Source of the DNA: Axinella damicornis | Lineage: Eukaryota; Porifera; Demospongiae; Axinellida; Axinellidae | DNA length: 64,000 nucleotides | Reading direction: 5' to 3' | NCBI GenBank assembly: GCA_963931865.1 | Contig: OZ007510.1 | Location: forward strand, 5,102,407 to 5,166,406 | Shown here: positions 9,801 through 40,500 of the stretch, one piece after another | How positions within the stretch are numbered: the first letter of the stretch is position 1 | How the letters are laid out: the number at the start of each line of letters is the position of its first letter | Position numbers and translations under genes: made by a program | The notes under the pieces: model-generated | Seen by the model: the letters and a program-made list of their open reading frames with translations, nothing else | Databases searched by the model: none | Told to the model about the DNA's origin: nothing

Positions 9801-12800
9801 TTATATTATAGGTAGATTTGTACTACCCTCGTTCCCAGGCCTTCTCACCCCAGCATTTGTCGCTTGCAGTACTAACGCGGGGGGGGGGGGGGGGGGGGGG
9901 GTTCTTAGTACTGCAAGCGACAAATGCTGGGGTGAGAATTAGGCCTGGGAACGAGGCTAGATTTGTACTTTGTAAGTTATCTTCTGGGCATTTGGCAAGT
10001 ATATTTTGTTAGAACGGATTCACTTAGTATACCAGGCTTCTATTAAATTGGATTCGTGGAAATTCTAGGATTAGACTTAGATAGGATCTAGAATAAACAT
10101 GGTAGGTGCATGATGTCATACCATGGGTGTATGCAATGCAGGATCAACCAACAATGAGGGATGGGCGATATAAATTATCTATATTAAATTAGTCTTGTAT
10201 CATGGGAAGCCTTACTATCAAAGGTACCAACAGAGCATTACATTGCAAAGAGCCCAAGCAAATGGCAAATCATATATGCTATTAGCAGCATCTGTCCTGT
10301 TATGCCCCCATTTGTACATGCTCTGCTGCATCATTGGCTGCGCACTGTAGCCTCATTCCCAGGCCGCATGGGAACGAGGCTAGCTGCACCGTAGCCTGAG
10401 TATGTTTGCATGTAGCGGTGTTCATGCAAGGTCGATCATGGCGACGAGCATCTCACCAAAGGGGTGTAAGAAGTTGAGGAACTTGAGGTACCCCTTGGCC
10501 GCCAGAGGGGGACGGGCTGGAGGAGGAGAAGGTAATACAAAGCTAGTACGTCATGCAAACTCAATAACGTACAGTGGAACCTCAGATAAAGGATATTGGA
10601 CAACCACTACATAAAGGACACTCAATACATCCCACTCTAATTAGAGTAGTACTCTAATAACCTCCCTACAAAGCAAGATGTGTCTTTTATAAAGAGGTTC
10701 GGATGTAATCTGGTGTACATAGCTACAAGTCAGCTTGTGTATACATATATAACTACACAATCATGTATGAATCACTTCAACTAAAAATATTCCACTTTAT
10801 ATCAACAAAAAACCTAGCCTCACTCCCAGGCGATTTTATCTCGCAGCCGTGGAGAAACGTTTTCTCCACACTTGCGAGATAAATATTTTCTCCACAGCTG
10901 TGAGATAAAATCTGGGTGGAGACCTGGGAACAAGGCTAACAAACCCACTGAGAGATAAGCATTCAGAAAGGTCCGTGCACACACACAAAAGCAGGGTTAA
11001 GCAATTGGATTTTTGTCCATCGTCTGCCATTCAAAAATTTTCCAAACAGAAGTCGTCCTTAGTAGAAAGGTTGTGTCCCTATCTATCGTGTAATAATAAT
11101 TAGTTTCCTAATACATTTTGAACCTCTGTGAAGAGAACACCTTCCTACAAAGAACAAAACACCTTGTTCTGAATGTGTCCTCTATTGAAAGGTATTCACA
11201 ACATTTGACTCCTTCTCTTCCTGATCACTAGGTCAATGACATCAGCTTTTGTCACTTTGTCTTTGCTGCCAGCATGTTCTCGGCTGCATGTGATGCAATT
11301 AGTCTCTAGGCATGGCACTGTCAGTGAAAGACGAAGAGTTGCAGCAGCAACAGAACTATGTCTACCTTCCACGTGGGATATGTATTCTATCTAGTTAGGG
11401 CATCTGCACATGAACAAAGAGCACTTCAGCAACTGTTCAAACACACACACTGGAGTACGTATGAATCACGGTCTCACTTGGTTTAGTCTCAGTCGTAGAC
11501 ATTGGTACATCTTCCACCCGGCTTGGCTCAGGCACGGTGGTTGGGGAAGAGGGCTTGGAATCTGTTTCCTCCTCCGGCTCCTGAGGTGACTCAACATGGT
11601 AGGGATCAAAGGTGTCTGTTACTGGGGGCTTCTCCTCTGGTATGGGGAGCTGGAGCATGGGCATTGGTAGGTGTGCAGTGTGGGAGTGTGAAAGTTAGTC
11701 CAACCGAGGAAGTGGGCTGATCTAGCACTGATTTATATAAACTGTGTCAGCACTGAGCACTCAAAGGGTAAGGTGAAGTCAGAAGTTTGTTAGCAACTTC
11801 ACCACTGCTTTTGGCTTCCCAGTCTGTTATTAACAGCTACAGGCGGTCAGCTGTCATGCCTATGGAACCTCTGTTGCCGTGCTTCAAACCATACACAGTG
11901 GTCCTTTCGGCCATCCCATGGGGCTATCCTAAGCATACTCCGTGCTTTAAACTACACCCACTCTTTTCAATCAAGACTTTGGGCATTGCTAACCCATCCC
12001 AGCTGTGAAAATGGGACTTGATCGCCGGTAGTGGAGGCCCTTCATGGCGAAACTCTAATGATGTTTAATTATGTACGAGGGGCAACCGCACTCCTGGTAG
12101 CCGTTGCAACGCCGGCTGCGACTCGCCGTAGCGAAAGTTAAGTATCGCAGTTAGTTCCAATTAATGCACATGCCACGTGGCAGCCACGCTCTGTCGATCG
12201 CTAGCAATGGGAAGACACGAAGTTACTACAGCACTTACAACTTTGCCAGCACGGTAAGTTTTGGCATGTAAGCGTCAGTGAACGACAGCGATCACGGCCA
12301 TGTGGTCAGAATCTTCGTGTGCCTTTGCTAAGAACGGTACTGCCACCGGAAGTCGGAGAGAGCGCTCGAGCAATGGCGGCCACGGCGAGACATAAGCGCT
12401 TGTATCTCCACCACCAAGGTGAGTTTCAGCACAATTATTATACGTTTGTCTAACTACATGATAGCCATCACGACGGTGTAGTCAGAATCTCTGTAGACTT
12501 TTCCTGCGAGCTATGAGGTTTGATTATTTACATTAATTACGCGGCACAATTTTTCCCCTACCAGGAGTGTAATATACCCTTGGCTTGGGTCATTATTTTA
12601 AGGAATGAAACACTTAGTTAAGTCCTCACTGCAATGTTAATTTAACTGTATCACTAGAGCCCGATCAGCCATACATGCTGGTACCCATACTGCTGAAACT
12701 TGAGAGTTAAGTGACGGCCAGAGCTAGCCGCCCACGTCATTTCACAGAAATTGAGAACGAAGATCCCAGCAAACAAGGTACCAGCATGTACAACTCATCA

Positions 12801-13689
12801 AGTTCTATATAGTGGTACACACTTTGTGCAGATCAGACACTTCTGTGAGGACTTACACAGCTGTTCCGTGTATACGGCGCCTAAAGGGGTAATTACCATA
12901 ATTACCCCATGCGCATGCGCAGCAGAGATAGTGATCGGTTTGTCTGTCAGTCTGCTGTCTGTCCAAGCAGTTTGAGCAGTGAAGGCCTTGTTGAAGGCCG
13001 AGTTCAGAATAGAAGTGTCAGAATTCAGAAAATACTAGCGTCTACATAACTCACAGACCAGAGATCCACTCGAGAGGCTGAGAAAAGTTGCATGAAAGTT
13101 GATTAGCCCTGTTCCGATTTATACAACTTGACCCAGTTTCTAACATTACTGCCACAACTTACGGTATCCTATTCTGCATGTATTAAAATCGGTAGGCCCT
13201 AGATCATGCATGCTGTATTACAAATCAGCAGTAGGCTATAACAAAAGTAGCGCACAGGGTACGTGCTCTGCTGAGCACCTCTAGTTACCTCATTTGTTCG
13301 ATGTCAAGATGTTCATCCCACTTACAAAATTACCTTTGCTACAAGTGATTATTAATTTTCAGCTTCCAAACTTCTCTGGATAGTAGCCAAATTATGTGCC
13401 TAAATAATCGAGTTTTGTCTGGCGCATGTATATTTCTGCGTGTCTGTGCCTGCGTGTAACGTTATCCGTATAGACACTACTGGTGCTTCACCTGCTCCTC
13501 CCGTGTTGGCGTCCCTTCATCTGCACCATATATATCTTCCTCGTCGTCCACGGCTGGGATCTTGGGAGCAGCGGGTGTCTGCTCTTCGGGGCCCAGCTGC
13601 TGTGCTTCTTCCTGGGTCACCTGCACGTAGCTGTTGTCTGAGCCGTTCTCGGAGTCTGCTGACCCCGTTCTGTACTCCTCTCCGTCCAT
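6813..13689 (-). CDS. RTN: Reticulon, complete, 10 coding exons
   Basis: Reticulon, an ER membrane protein that bends tubules with two membrane hairpins. Exons in transcript order: 13492-13689, 11478-11649, 10457-10516, 9307-9514, 8730-8769, 8511-8609, 8244-8313, 7297-7343, 6939-6997, 6813-6858. They total 999 nt (332 residues) and stay in frame at all nine junctions. Exons 1-2 encode an acidic, Ser/Glu/Pro-rich N-terminus (MDGEEYRTGS...). The reticulon homology domain begins near residue 143 (FALYVIYWYNMKLSAVILGV). Hairpin 1 follows, then NPFSDYLNRKITLPEEE, hairpin 2 (FGVALWLLSFVTNCF) and FTVPPLYERFQTQIDAHVGD. The last 46-nt exon ends KSKAE, matching the di-lysine ER-retrieval C-terminus of vertebrate reticulons. 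An in-frame TAA just past the ninth exon's donor would give a shorter product ending LFEK if that intron is retained. Start: the ATG at 13689 (an upstream in-frame ATG is at 13716). Confidence 0.95.
7740..8230. repeat. Interspersed repeat shared with 62620-62965
   Basis: Reticulon intron sequence resembling 62620-62965: GTAGCTTC...GCTCAGCTA, then repeated GCTGCTGTTCCCCGATTGC-like blocks, CCAGCCATTCTGGAAG and a terminal CACAGAC(AC)n...TTAAATCTTGATGTAATG. A truncated 'CACTCCTGGTAG' copy (8041-8150) lies within it. The second copy is in a PRKD intron. Family unknown. Confidence 0.65.
8041..8150 (+). mobile_element. 'CACTCCTGGTAG' family, truncated copy D
   Basis: Begins GAGGGGCAATCGCACTCCTA and matches about the first 110 bases of copies A-C. 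The internal halves and right end are missing. Confidence 0.6.
9825..9959. repeat. Large palindromic hairpin with poly-G centre
   Basis: Arms of about 55 bp, outer CTCGTTCCCAGGCC and inner GCATTTGTCGCTTGCAGTAC, around a run of about 22 G. Lies in a reticulon intron. The inner motif TCGCTTGCAGTAC recurs in hairpins at 30764-30862 and 53502-53608. Confidence 0.9.
10571..11200. repeat. Degenerate DNA-transposon remnant (pogo/Tigger-like end)
   Basis: TACAGTGGAACCTCAGATAA at 10569-10588 resembles pogo/Tigger termini with a TA target. Related CCTCCCTACAAAG and CCTCTATTGAAAGG fragments occur at about 10660 and 11130-11200, and again at 29840-30060 in RPAP1. No transposase reading frame is visible, and the assignment rests on the terminal motif only. 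Confidence 0.35.
12077..12572 (+). mobile_element. 'CACTCCTGGTAG' family, copy C
   Basis: Most complete copy, from GAGGGGCAACCGCACTCCTG to CCCTACCAGGAGTGTAAT, inside reticulon intron 1 and antisense to the gene. It has the two-half layout: CAATGGGAAG...CGGTAAGTTT and CAATGGCGGCC...AAGGTGAGTTT, each followed by a GATCACG...GTCAGAATCT block. Confidence 0.75.
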
Positions 13690-13937
13690 TGTAGCTTGTA
13701 CAGTCGGGTAAATCACCGATTAGCTAGGCGTATTCAAAGGAAGTCTGCAGCTGGCACAAGCCCTTGAACCTTGCCCTAGTGACGTACAGGAATTCTAATT
13801 ATTGTGCATCATTCCATTAGTCTCGTTCCTGGGCCATGGGAACCAGACTACATCATTCTGTAGTCTTGGAATCTGGTTCCAGGAAGGGTCTGGTTCCGAG
13901 ACTACAGTCTAACAGTGCATGTGAATGGTCAGACACA
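13690..13937. promoter_or_regulatory. Divergent promoter, reticulon (-) and RPAP1 (+)
   Basis: Only 248 bp separate the two start codons. There is no TATA box. A CRE-like half site TGACGT lies at 13780-13785. Two adjacent hairpins of the palindromic family (13818-13850 and about 13859-13906) occupy the RPAP1-proximal half, so a foldback element has inserted into the shared promoter. Confidence 0.7.
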
Positions 13938-32762
<18,825 letters not shown>

Positions 32763-33280
32763 CTGCCCAATCTGCTTGATTGTATCACAAATGAGATGTG
32801 GTTTATGTACCTCCTCATACAGTAACTATGCATTTCATCATGGCTGTGTGTGGGTGTTTATTAAACCTAATACACCATGGTGAGGGAGATGGACCGGACC
32901 TACTCTCGGCCCCAGATCTATATACCAACCCCAACTTCCAGTATCACGTGTGGGAGATATATATATATACTGGAAGCAATCCGTGCTGGGTCTGGATCTG
33001 CCATGGGACCAAGGGCGCATTGAGGCTATAGCTCGATACGCCCTTGGTGGGACCGAGACTAATCAGTACCGTATACATGATTGAATTCACCAAACATTTA
33101 ATTAGGAACTGGGGTCAAAGTATAATCTTTTGCCTCATGCATTATAGTACATGTAACATGTACAAACAAAATTAATACCACTATACACACTCTACTACTA
33201 CATTCAAACCAGCACGGGGGCGTGGCACGAGACTATTTACTGTATATCATATGACATGAAACAAGTACCGCACAGACTGT
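32763..33280. other. Spacer between convergent RPAP1 and F-box 3' ends
   Basis: Contains a possible poly-A signal ATTAAA at 32860-32865, about 100 bases past the RPAP1 stop, and a palindrome-like stretch around 33001-33060 (ACCAAGGGCGCATTGAGG against its complement). No gene. Confidence 0.6.
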
Positions 33281-34165
33281 TCATTTCCCGTTGAACCAGA
33301 CCCTCACCCACGCAGCTGCCATCTTGCTGCCATAGTGACCGGCCCACCACTGTGTATCCTTGCCGGCATCAGCAAATCGGATATATCTTACCCCAGGCCC
33401 GTAATTTCTAAACATGTGCTCCACTTTCCTCCACCCAAGAGCACCGCCTTGCCACTGAGAAGTCTGTTCACTATATTCAAACTTTGCCAGTGAACTATGC
33501 TTCTCGTCTAGGAGATCCACCCTAATGTTAAATATGGAGCCACAGTCATTGCGAGCACAAAACCACTCCGAGACCTCAATCATGGGTTGCAAGTTGTCAA
33601 GGACTGCTGGAGCAAACCCCAATTTGTCTAGGTCAAGGATCTGCTCCCTGCAGCACCACTCGTAGGATGTAACATAATTCTTCAAACTTCCCCCATTTTC
33701 AACAATCAGTTGTGAATTTTCAACATGAATCCGTTCCTCAGTGTTCCACGCGTCACCTCCACGGTTCCACCTGTCCGGTTCGTGTGTACCAGACAGGTTC
33801 TGGCTAAACTGGTCCCAGTTGTCGTAAGAAATGGTCCATGGGTCCAGACTTAGTTCTGCACCATCACCAAAATTCTTGATCAAATTTGGATCGTTGGTCG
33901 ACTTGATGCACAGCTGGGCCCACTTGAGATCGGGAATGTCGGCTAGTCTACGATCATAGTTCCCAGTCCGCGCCATTCTGAATTGCCAATAACGTGGGTC
34001 ATCAAAGAACAGCTTCCATCCTTTGCACACTAGCTTGCAAGTATGCACGATCTCTTTCGGAGGTACGTACTGGAAGACGCCGAGCACCACTTCGTGTGGG
34101 AGGGTGCAAAGAGGAGGCTCTTCCCCACTCACACTTTCCTGACGTTCATAGACAGCCATGGACAT
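33281..34165 (-). CDS. F-box protein with FBA domain (FBXO2/6/17/27/44 group), intronless
   Basis: Single-exon protein; 294 residues from the ATG at 34165, or 331 from 34276. Family members are substrate receptors of SCF ubiquitin ligases. The N-terminal F-box (LPHEVVLGVFQYVPPKEIVH, then CKLVCKGWKLFFDDP) contacts Skp1. The C-terminal FBA domain begins around the GGDAWNTEE block and ends with YIRFADAGKDTQWWAGHYG and AAAWVRVWF. In FBXO2 the FBA domain binds high-mannose glycans of misfolded glycoproteins through residues near this last motif. Here the position reads WWA, not the Tyr-Trp-Lys I recall for FBXO2, so glycan binding is doubtful. Vertebrate members contain introns. The absence here, beside multi-exon genes, suggests a retrocopy or intron loss. 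Start at 34165 is favoured because the F-box sits close to the N-terminus in relatives. Confidence 0.92.
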   Translation of the reverse strand: MSMAVYERQESVSGEEPPLCTLPHEVVLGVFQYVPPKEIVHTCKLVCKGWKLFFDDPRYWQFRMARTGNYDRRLADIPDLKWAQLCIKSTNDPNLIKNFGDGAELSLDPWTISYDNWDQFSQNLSGTHEPDRWNRGGDAWNTEERIHVENSQLIVENGGSLKNYVTSYEWCCREQILDLDKLGFAPAVLDNLQPMIEVSEWFCARNDCGSIFNIRVDLLDEKHSSLAKFEYSEQTSQWQGGALGWRKVEHMFRNYGPGVRYIRFADAGKDTQWWAGHYGSKMAAAWVRVWFNGK

Positions 34166-34565
34166 CGCTGCACGCGTACAGTCAGAAACAGAAATATAGT
34201 CTCGCAAGCCAGTCTCTTTTTCCACAGAGGGGGCGTGGCACAGTTGAACTTGTTTATAATCAACCCTGAAGGTCAAAGGTCAATTATAATTCCTGGATCC
34301 AAAATCCCATAGACTGTAGATCCCTTTTTCGCAGGCCAGCCATTAATATCTTCCATGGACAGGATCATATACATAAATGAAGCAGGGCCTGGGTATAGAT
34401 TACGAACACCACACAAATATATTTCTCATTGCTGACGTTGTAGCGTAGTACTACAGGTTAGTAGCTATGGCTGTGGTACAGAATAATTTCATAACCTGGC
34501 CCGGGTGCACATGCAGGCACAATGTAGGCCTTATAATCAGTCGGACATAATATATAAAAAATGAT

Positions 34566-37500
34566 CTATGATACATCTGGGTGTATCTTTTGCTGCATAA
34601 GTGAAAGGAGTTGCTCTGAATATCTTTCCAGAAGTTCCACTACAGCTGGGTTCGTGGTCACGTCACTCTCAGATGGAGTTTGGGTCTCCTGAGACAGAGA
34701 TTGTGCCCCAAGACAGGAAGTAGCTGTTGCATTCATGTCACTCTGTGAGATAGAGGATAGTGTCCTCGCTCCTTCCTGCTCATCTGTATCCAGTTTGTGA
34801 GTAACTTCAGCCAGCTTGGAGATTGGAAGGACCAAACCTAGGCCAACCTCACTCCTGTCTTCACAACTGGATGTGCTCTCTGTGTCAAGCAGATCCGTCC
34901 TCATCACTGGGACACCCTTGCTAGGGGTCGACCTCAAGCTGTAGCCACTGCTCTTATCCTTTCCTCGCCACTTCCTCCTGTTTTCGTTCGCCATACTTAC
35001 AGTTTTGTTTTTGAGGAGGCTCACTGCAGTAGCTACAGCAGCGACAGTCTCCTCACAGTCCCTGCGTGTGCTTTCTTCTTGTGTTGTTCCCTCTTTCGCT
35101 ATGGTACCCATAGCCTGAAAGATGATCATTATGTGGCACAAAGTCAAATCTGCAATGCCAACACAATGGTACATTGGGGTACATGGGGGTACCTCATCAT
35201 GTAGAGCTGTAAGCTCAGAGAATGTCTGGTCAAGATCTTGAATGAGTCGGTTAGCTCTTGATAGCAGTGGCTCTGAAGATGAGAAAAGTAAGTTCAACCA
35301 CACAGTGCTGTGACAATGTTGCAGCTATATGTTGCTTGCAGTAGAAAAATGAGAAACCTACCTCATGTTAGCCTGACGTGTACAAAGCATAAGCAATGAA
35401 AGGTGACAGTCGAAATGGTTTGGCAGTTATCAGACCTTGCTGTCCAATGTCCATACTGCAAGTAATGAACTGCTGCTGGTGGTAGGCCTAGAGTAAATTA
35501 TGTCCAACTCACCTGACTGCACAGATTCTGACTGCACAGATTCTGACTGCACAGATTCCGACTGCGCTGACTCTTCAGAAGATGATTTAGCCACTTGATG
35601 TGAAGCATCCTCCTTCTTTGAGCGCACAGTGTATCCCAACTATGAAGGTAGCGATTTGGACTGATGTATGCTGTGGATCAGACACACCTGATGCAGACTC
35701 CCTCACCTCTTGAAGCCTCTTCTTTGTTTTGCTGATGTCTTCCTCGATGCTTCTTCTCCTCCTTGGGACCTGCACAAACGTCACATACACACCACTGGAA
35801 TGGAAGTGTGCCTATAGCAAATATAAAACATTACCTTGATCCTTTTACGCTTTCCCTTCCCCCGACTCTCCTCCAGATCCGCCTCCCACTCCTCTTTCTT
35901 ATCCATAGGCTGCTTCTCAGTTTCCCCAAGCTCCTCCTCCTGTCCAGCCACTGCCATGCCATCATTATCAGCCTTCCCTTCACCAGTGTCGTGGGGTGGA
36001 GAGTCTGAGCTCATCTTTTCTCCCTTAGATCCTTGTGGTGGTTGGGACTTCTGAGCTGCACCTGCTACAATTTCGTCCTTGACCAGCTCTTGAGATTCAG
36101 TTATTACAATTTCTGGAGCTTCCGAACAGCTACTAGACCGAGATCTAACCTTCTGGTTGCCACTGCTACTTTTCTTGCTCCCCAAACTATAGGATCGGGT
36201 CTTTGCTGGGTCACTGGGCACAGTGCTATCAGACTTTGGTTCTTCTAGTTTTGCGTCCCCAACACTTCCTCTCTCCTCTGTGGACTCACTGTGGGCACTT
36301 GACAGGCTATTCACAGCTGGATGCTCCACTGTTTCCAACCTCACAGATGGTTCCTGGGTTCTCCCACCTGCTCCAGGTCTTGAGTGGCTTAGAGCTTGCT
36401 CTTTCCAACTCCTAAATCATAAACAAAGAACACAGTACTCAAGCTCATCTATGTGCTTTTGCCATATATGGCAGAAGATCATTGACCATTCAGATACTAA
36501 GCTAGGACAAATGGTGCTGTAGTGTGCACAAATTGCTCCTCAACTTCTTCCATTACCATCTATAGCCTCCCTTACCTGAAACCTCTGGAGAGAAACTGTG
36601 TGGAGATGCTCAACCTGACATCGAGGGGCTCTGGCAGCTGTGATTGAAACAACTCATCAACCTTCTCGGCAGTCAGACTCTCAAAGTGTGTCTTGAGGAA
36701 GTTCTCCTCTCCAAATCCAAACTCTGCTCTGTCCACTGTCGGGGATGAGATGGGTGTGATAGCCGGAGAGCATGTGTCAGACTCGTCTGAAGGAGGGAAA
36801 GAAAATGGTACATGTAGTGCTGTTCCCACATCTCTTGCCTTTGTCGCTTGCAGTACAAATTACTACAAAAGGTAGACCACACTATCAGCAAGCACATGCA
36901 TGCTATAATCAACAAGCACACAGCAGATGTTTCAAGTTTCACATGCTAAATGTAGTACCACGGTTCTACACACCTCACGCAGGTGTCCACAATGTTTCCT
37001 GCTCTTTGTACTGCAACCGACAAATGCTACGCAGTGGCCACAGTTGAAAAACTGACTACACAGAATCTCCTCCTCCAATACAATACAATCAGAGTGATGA
37101 CATGATGGTTTACCCATCATATAGCTATGCACAGATCTGTTCAAGACATGACAAACACACTGACATCAGGTACTGACCTATAAATAATCTCCAGTTGTAA
37201 ACACATTCACTTTTACACTATGCACTGTACTACAATATTTTGCAGTAGCCACAGTGGAGATCTTAAATCAGAAGTGAAACGAAGGTTACATCAGTAGCCA
37301 CGATAGATAGTTAAAATGCTTCGGGGACCCCACCCTGTAAACAAAAGACTTTGCTACACACAGTTAGTTATAGCATAGTATTAGTATTATCTCATTGCCT
37401 AGCAACAATTTGTACATACAGCCATCCAGATTCTCAGTCTCCAGTCGCAAGGGCTTCTCTGGTGTTTTGACTTTGAAGGTGCTGAAAGACAAACAGTCAC

Positions 37501-40500
37501 CATATTTGATCTGCATGGTATTCAACACTCTTATTCCACATCTCTCGGCAGCTAGTTTCCATTTCAACTTCATTGGGGTGGTGGTGCATGGGAACAAGGG
37601 TGGGCGTGCATGGGAACAAGGGTGGGCACAAGGGGGTAGAGGGATGGGGTACATAGGAAAAGGGGTGGGGCACATGGGTATACAGGGGTGGGGGATACGT
37701 GGGGCACAGGGTGGGGTACATGCAGCACAGGGTTATAGGACCCAGTACAGTGGGCTCCATACTCTGTAATCAGAATTAATGGCAAGAAGAAACTGTGGCA
37801 GTCCACCTTTGAGAGCAACCAGTCAACTCGATATACAGCATGTAATGAGTTACAAAAGCCCATCAATAGAGAAGCAAGCTACACATGATGCAATTGCATA
37901 CAATGGTGCACAAAATTGGTAGGTACCATGGGTCCACATCCGAAGGCACACTGAGGGTGGGATAAATCACCTCTTCCTCCTCCTCTTCCTCCTCCCAAGA
38001 CAATTCCCGACCTTCCTCCTTCCTCGCTGTTACGTAGCTGCTACCAATAACTCTGGCAGCTGGTGAATCCTGTAATACACAGGTGCACACAATCTCTAGC
38101 AGTTGGCGAATACTATTACATACATGTACAATCTCTAGCAGCTGCACCATGGAGCAAGCGTGAGTGAATACATTTTTACACGTATGTGGTAGCCTCATTC
38201 CCAGGCGCTCGGTATGGGGAAATTTCTCTATGGTAGCACCAAAGATGATAGTGTAATAGTATTATAGGTAGGAAATGACACATCAGCAATCTCATTCTGC
38301 AGGCTTCTTTCCCTCCCCTCTGTTATTTTGGCAGCTTTCCATTCTCTGTAGTGCAGTCTACATCATTGCAAGGTCTCTGTTGCTCTCCATGACACTATAC
38401 TCCAGCCACAAAGTTTATGATGGACTCGCACACATGCATAGACAAAATTATACATCTGCACACCATAGATAGTAGGTACTTTACTATCTATGAGCTCACT
38501 CACACTAGCTCACCTCAAGGCTAGATCTACACATGAAAACAGCTGGTTTAGTGCCATATGTCAATCGTTCTGACATCATCATGCAAATTAACCTTTATCC
38601 CTGATGTGTGAGGGGTTAATGCACCCACTGGGTGAACTCTGACAAAGTGTGACTATACATGTACCACAGTACCAGTACATTACCTCTGTCAGGTCAATGA
38701 CCTCAATATCCTAGAGAAAGAACAGAGGTGCACTAAGTATTCAAACAATAATCTTTGGTACTCACATAGCATGCAACGCTGCAACTAACCTCCTCTGAAA
38801 CCACTTTGGTCATTTCTGCAGTGAGATCTTCCATTTCAGAATCTGACTCCGTATGAGCTGTGTTTGAACAGTTGAGGACGATTAAACATTGGTACAAGCT
38901 AGCACAGTAAGAAATAACATTTGGTTTATATTTTACCTTGAGCTTGGCCTTGAGCTTGGCCTTCAGAGGCAAAAGTGATTTGGCCCTCTGAGATACGCTG
39001 ATGAGAAGATATTCAAAGAGGAGTTCAATGCGGTAAATTAGTACGATGTTACAGTTGCACAACAGAAACATACTGGGGGTGGTAGTGCATTATAAAAGTA
39101 TGTAGTGACAATATGCAACACCTACATATCACAATAAGGTAAACGTTGCAGAAATGATTGTCACAAGATCAAAATATTGTAGTTTCTAAATATTGCAGTC
39201 CGAACAAAAGGCTGGCCTGCGGAATGCCATCCTGGTTCACACGAACCTTCCTCTTCCTTGCAGGTAATGTTACCCTGACTCACCTGGGCCCACCTTCCTT
39301 CCACTGGTGTGGGGGTCTTGCTATACCCGGTGGCTCTCTCCAGGACGCTGGTGCTGATACTCTTTGCAATGCTAGGCCTTGCAATGACCTGTTTTTGAGC
39401 CCACCCTGGCAGCTGACTCACACTGAGTCTGAAGCCGCTGGAGTCTTGCTCGTCTGCAAGGAGGGAGAGGAGAGATGGGTAGGAGGAAAGGAAATATGAA
39501 GACAGGGAGAGAGAGGATGGAGGGGAAGACTAAGCTGCTGGAAGATAAAACTGACCATGCCCACCATCTGACTCGTCAGTGATGATCTTCTTAGCAACTG
39601 GGAGGGGTATGGAATAGGTCTCCCTCCGAGAACGATCTGGGGGGGCTTTGAGTGGTGTGAGCTCGGAGGACACAGGTACTGGCTTCCCAATCTCCCCCAG
39701 TCTGTCATGCATAGCCTGAGGAAGAGAAGCGAACGGTTCATGGGCTCATCCCCTTTACTCCAATTCAGATTAATTTTGTGTCAAAGCCAAAATGAGTACG
39801 CTCAACCCGGAACACACACCTGTGTTAGTTGTCTAGAGAGCCTCCATATGAAAATACAGCTGCATGGAGAGAAAAAAGGTAGTATAAACATACTAATACT
39901 ATACTCAGGCTATTCTAACCAATCAGGTTACAGTATCTGCGGGAAATAACGGGTCATATATCCCGTGGCCGACCACGCGCGCATACTGAAGTGCTTGCAG
40001 CCAGACTAACCTGTTTCTTGAGAGAGCCGCCAAACTGTCAGACTAATTAACCTAACCTGTCTCCTGAGAGAACCACTGTCACCTGAGAGCAGCCAGACTA
40101 ACCTGTCACCTGACAGAGAAGTGCTTGCAGCCAGACTAACCTGTCTCCTAAGAGGCCACCAGACTAACCTGTCTCCTGAGACAGAATAGAGGTACTTGCA
40201 GTCTCTGCTGAAATGGAGCTGTGTCACCACCTCTGAAAGAGGGAGAAGTTTGTTGCTATGACACAGGTTACTATAGCAGTCAGTGGTAGCTAGACCACAC
40301 CCACCTGAGTGTCCATACAGTCTTGCCAGACACTCTCCAGAGTAAAAGTCAAAGAGAGAGACAGTCTTGTCTGAACTGCTGGTGGCAGCGTATAGCCCAG
40401 AGGGATCCAGGGTCACCTGAGCCGTGAACAGAAAGGAGTATCATTGGGCAGTTACATTGGGGAAGCATGTTCCATTCAGGAGTGAAGTACATTAGGACAC

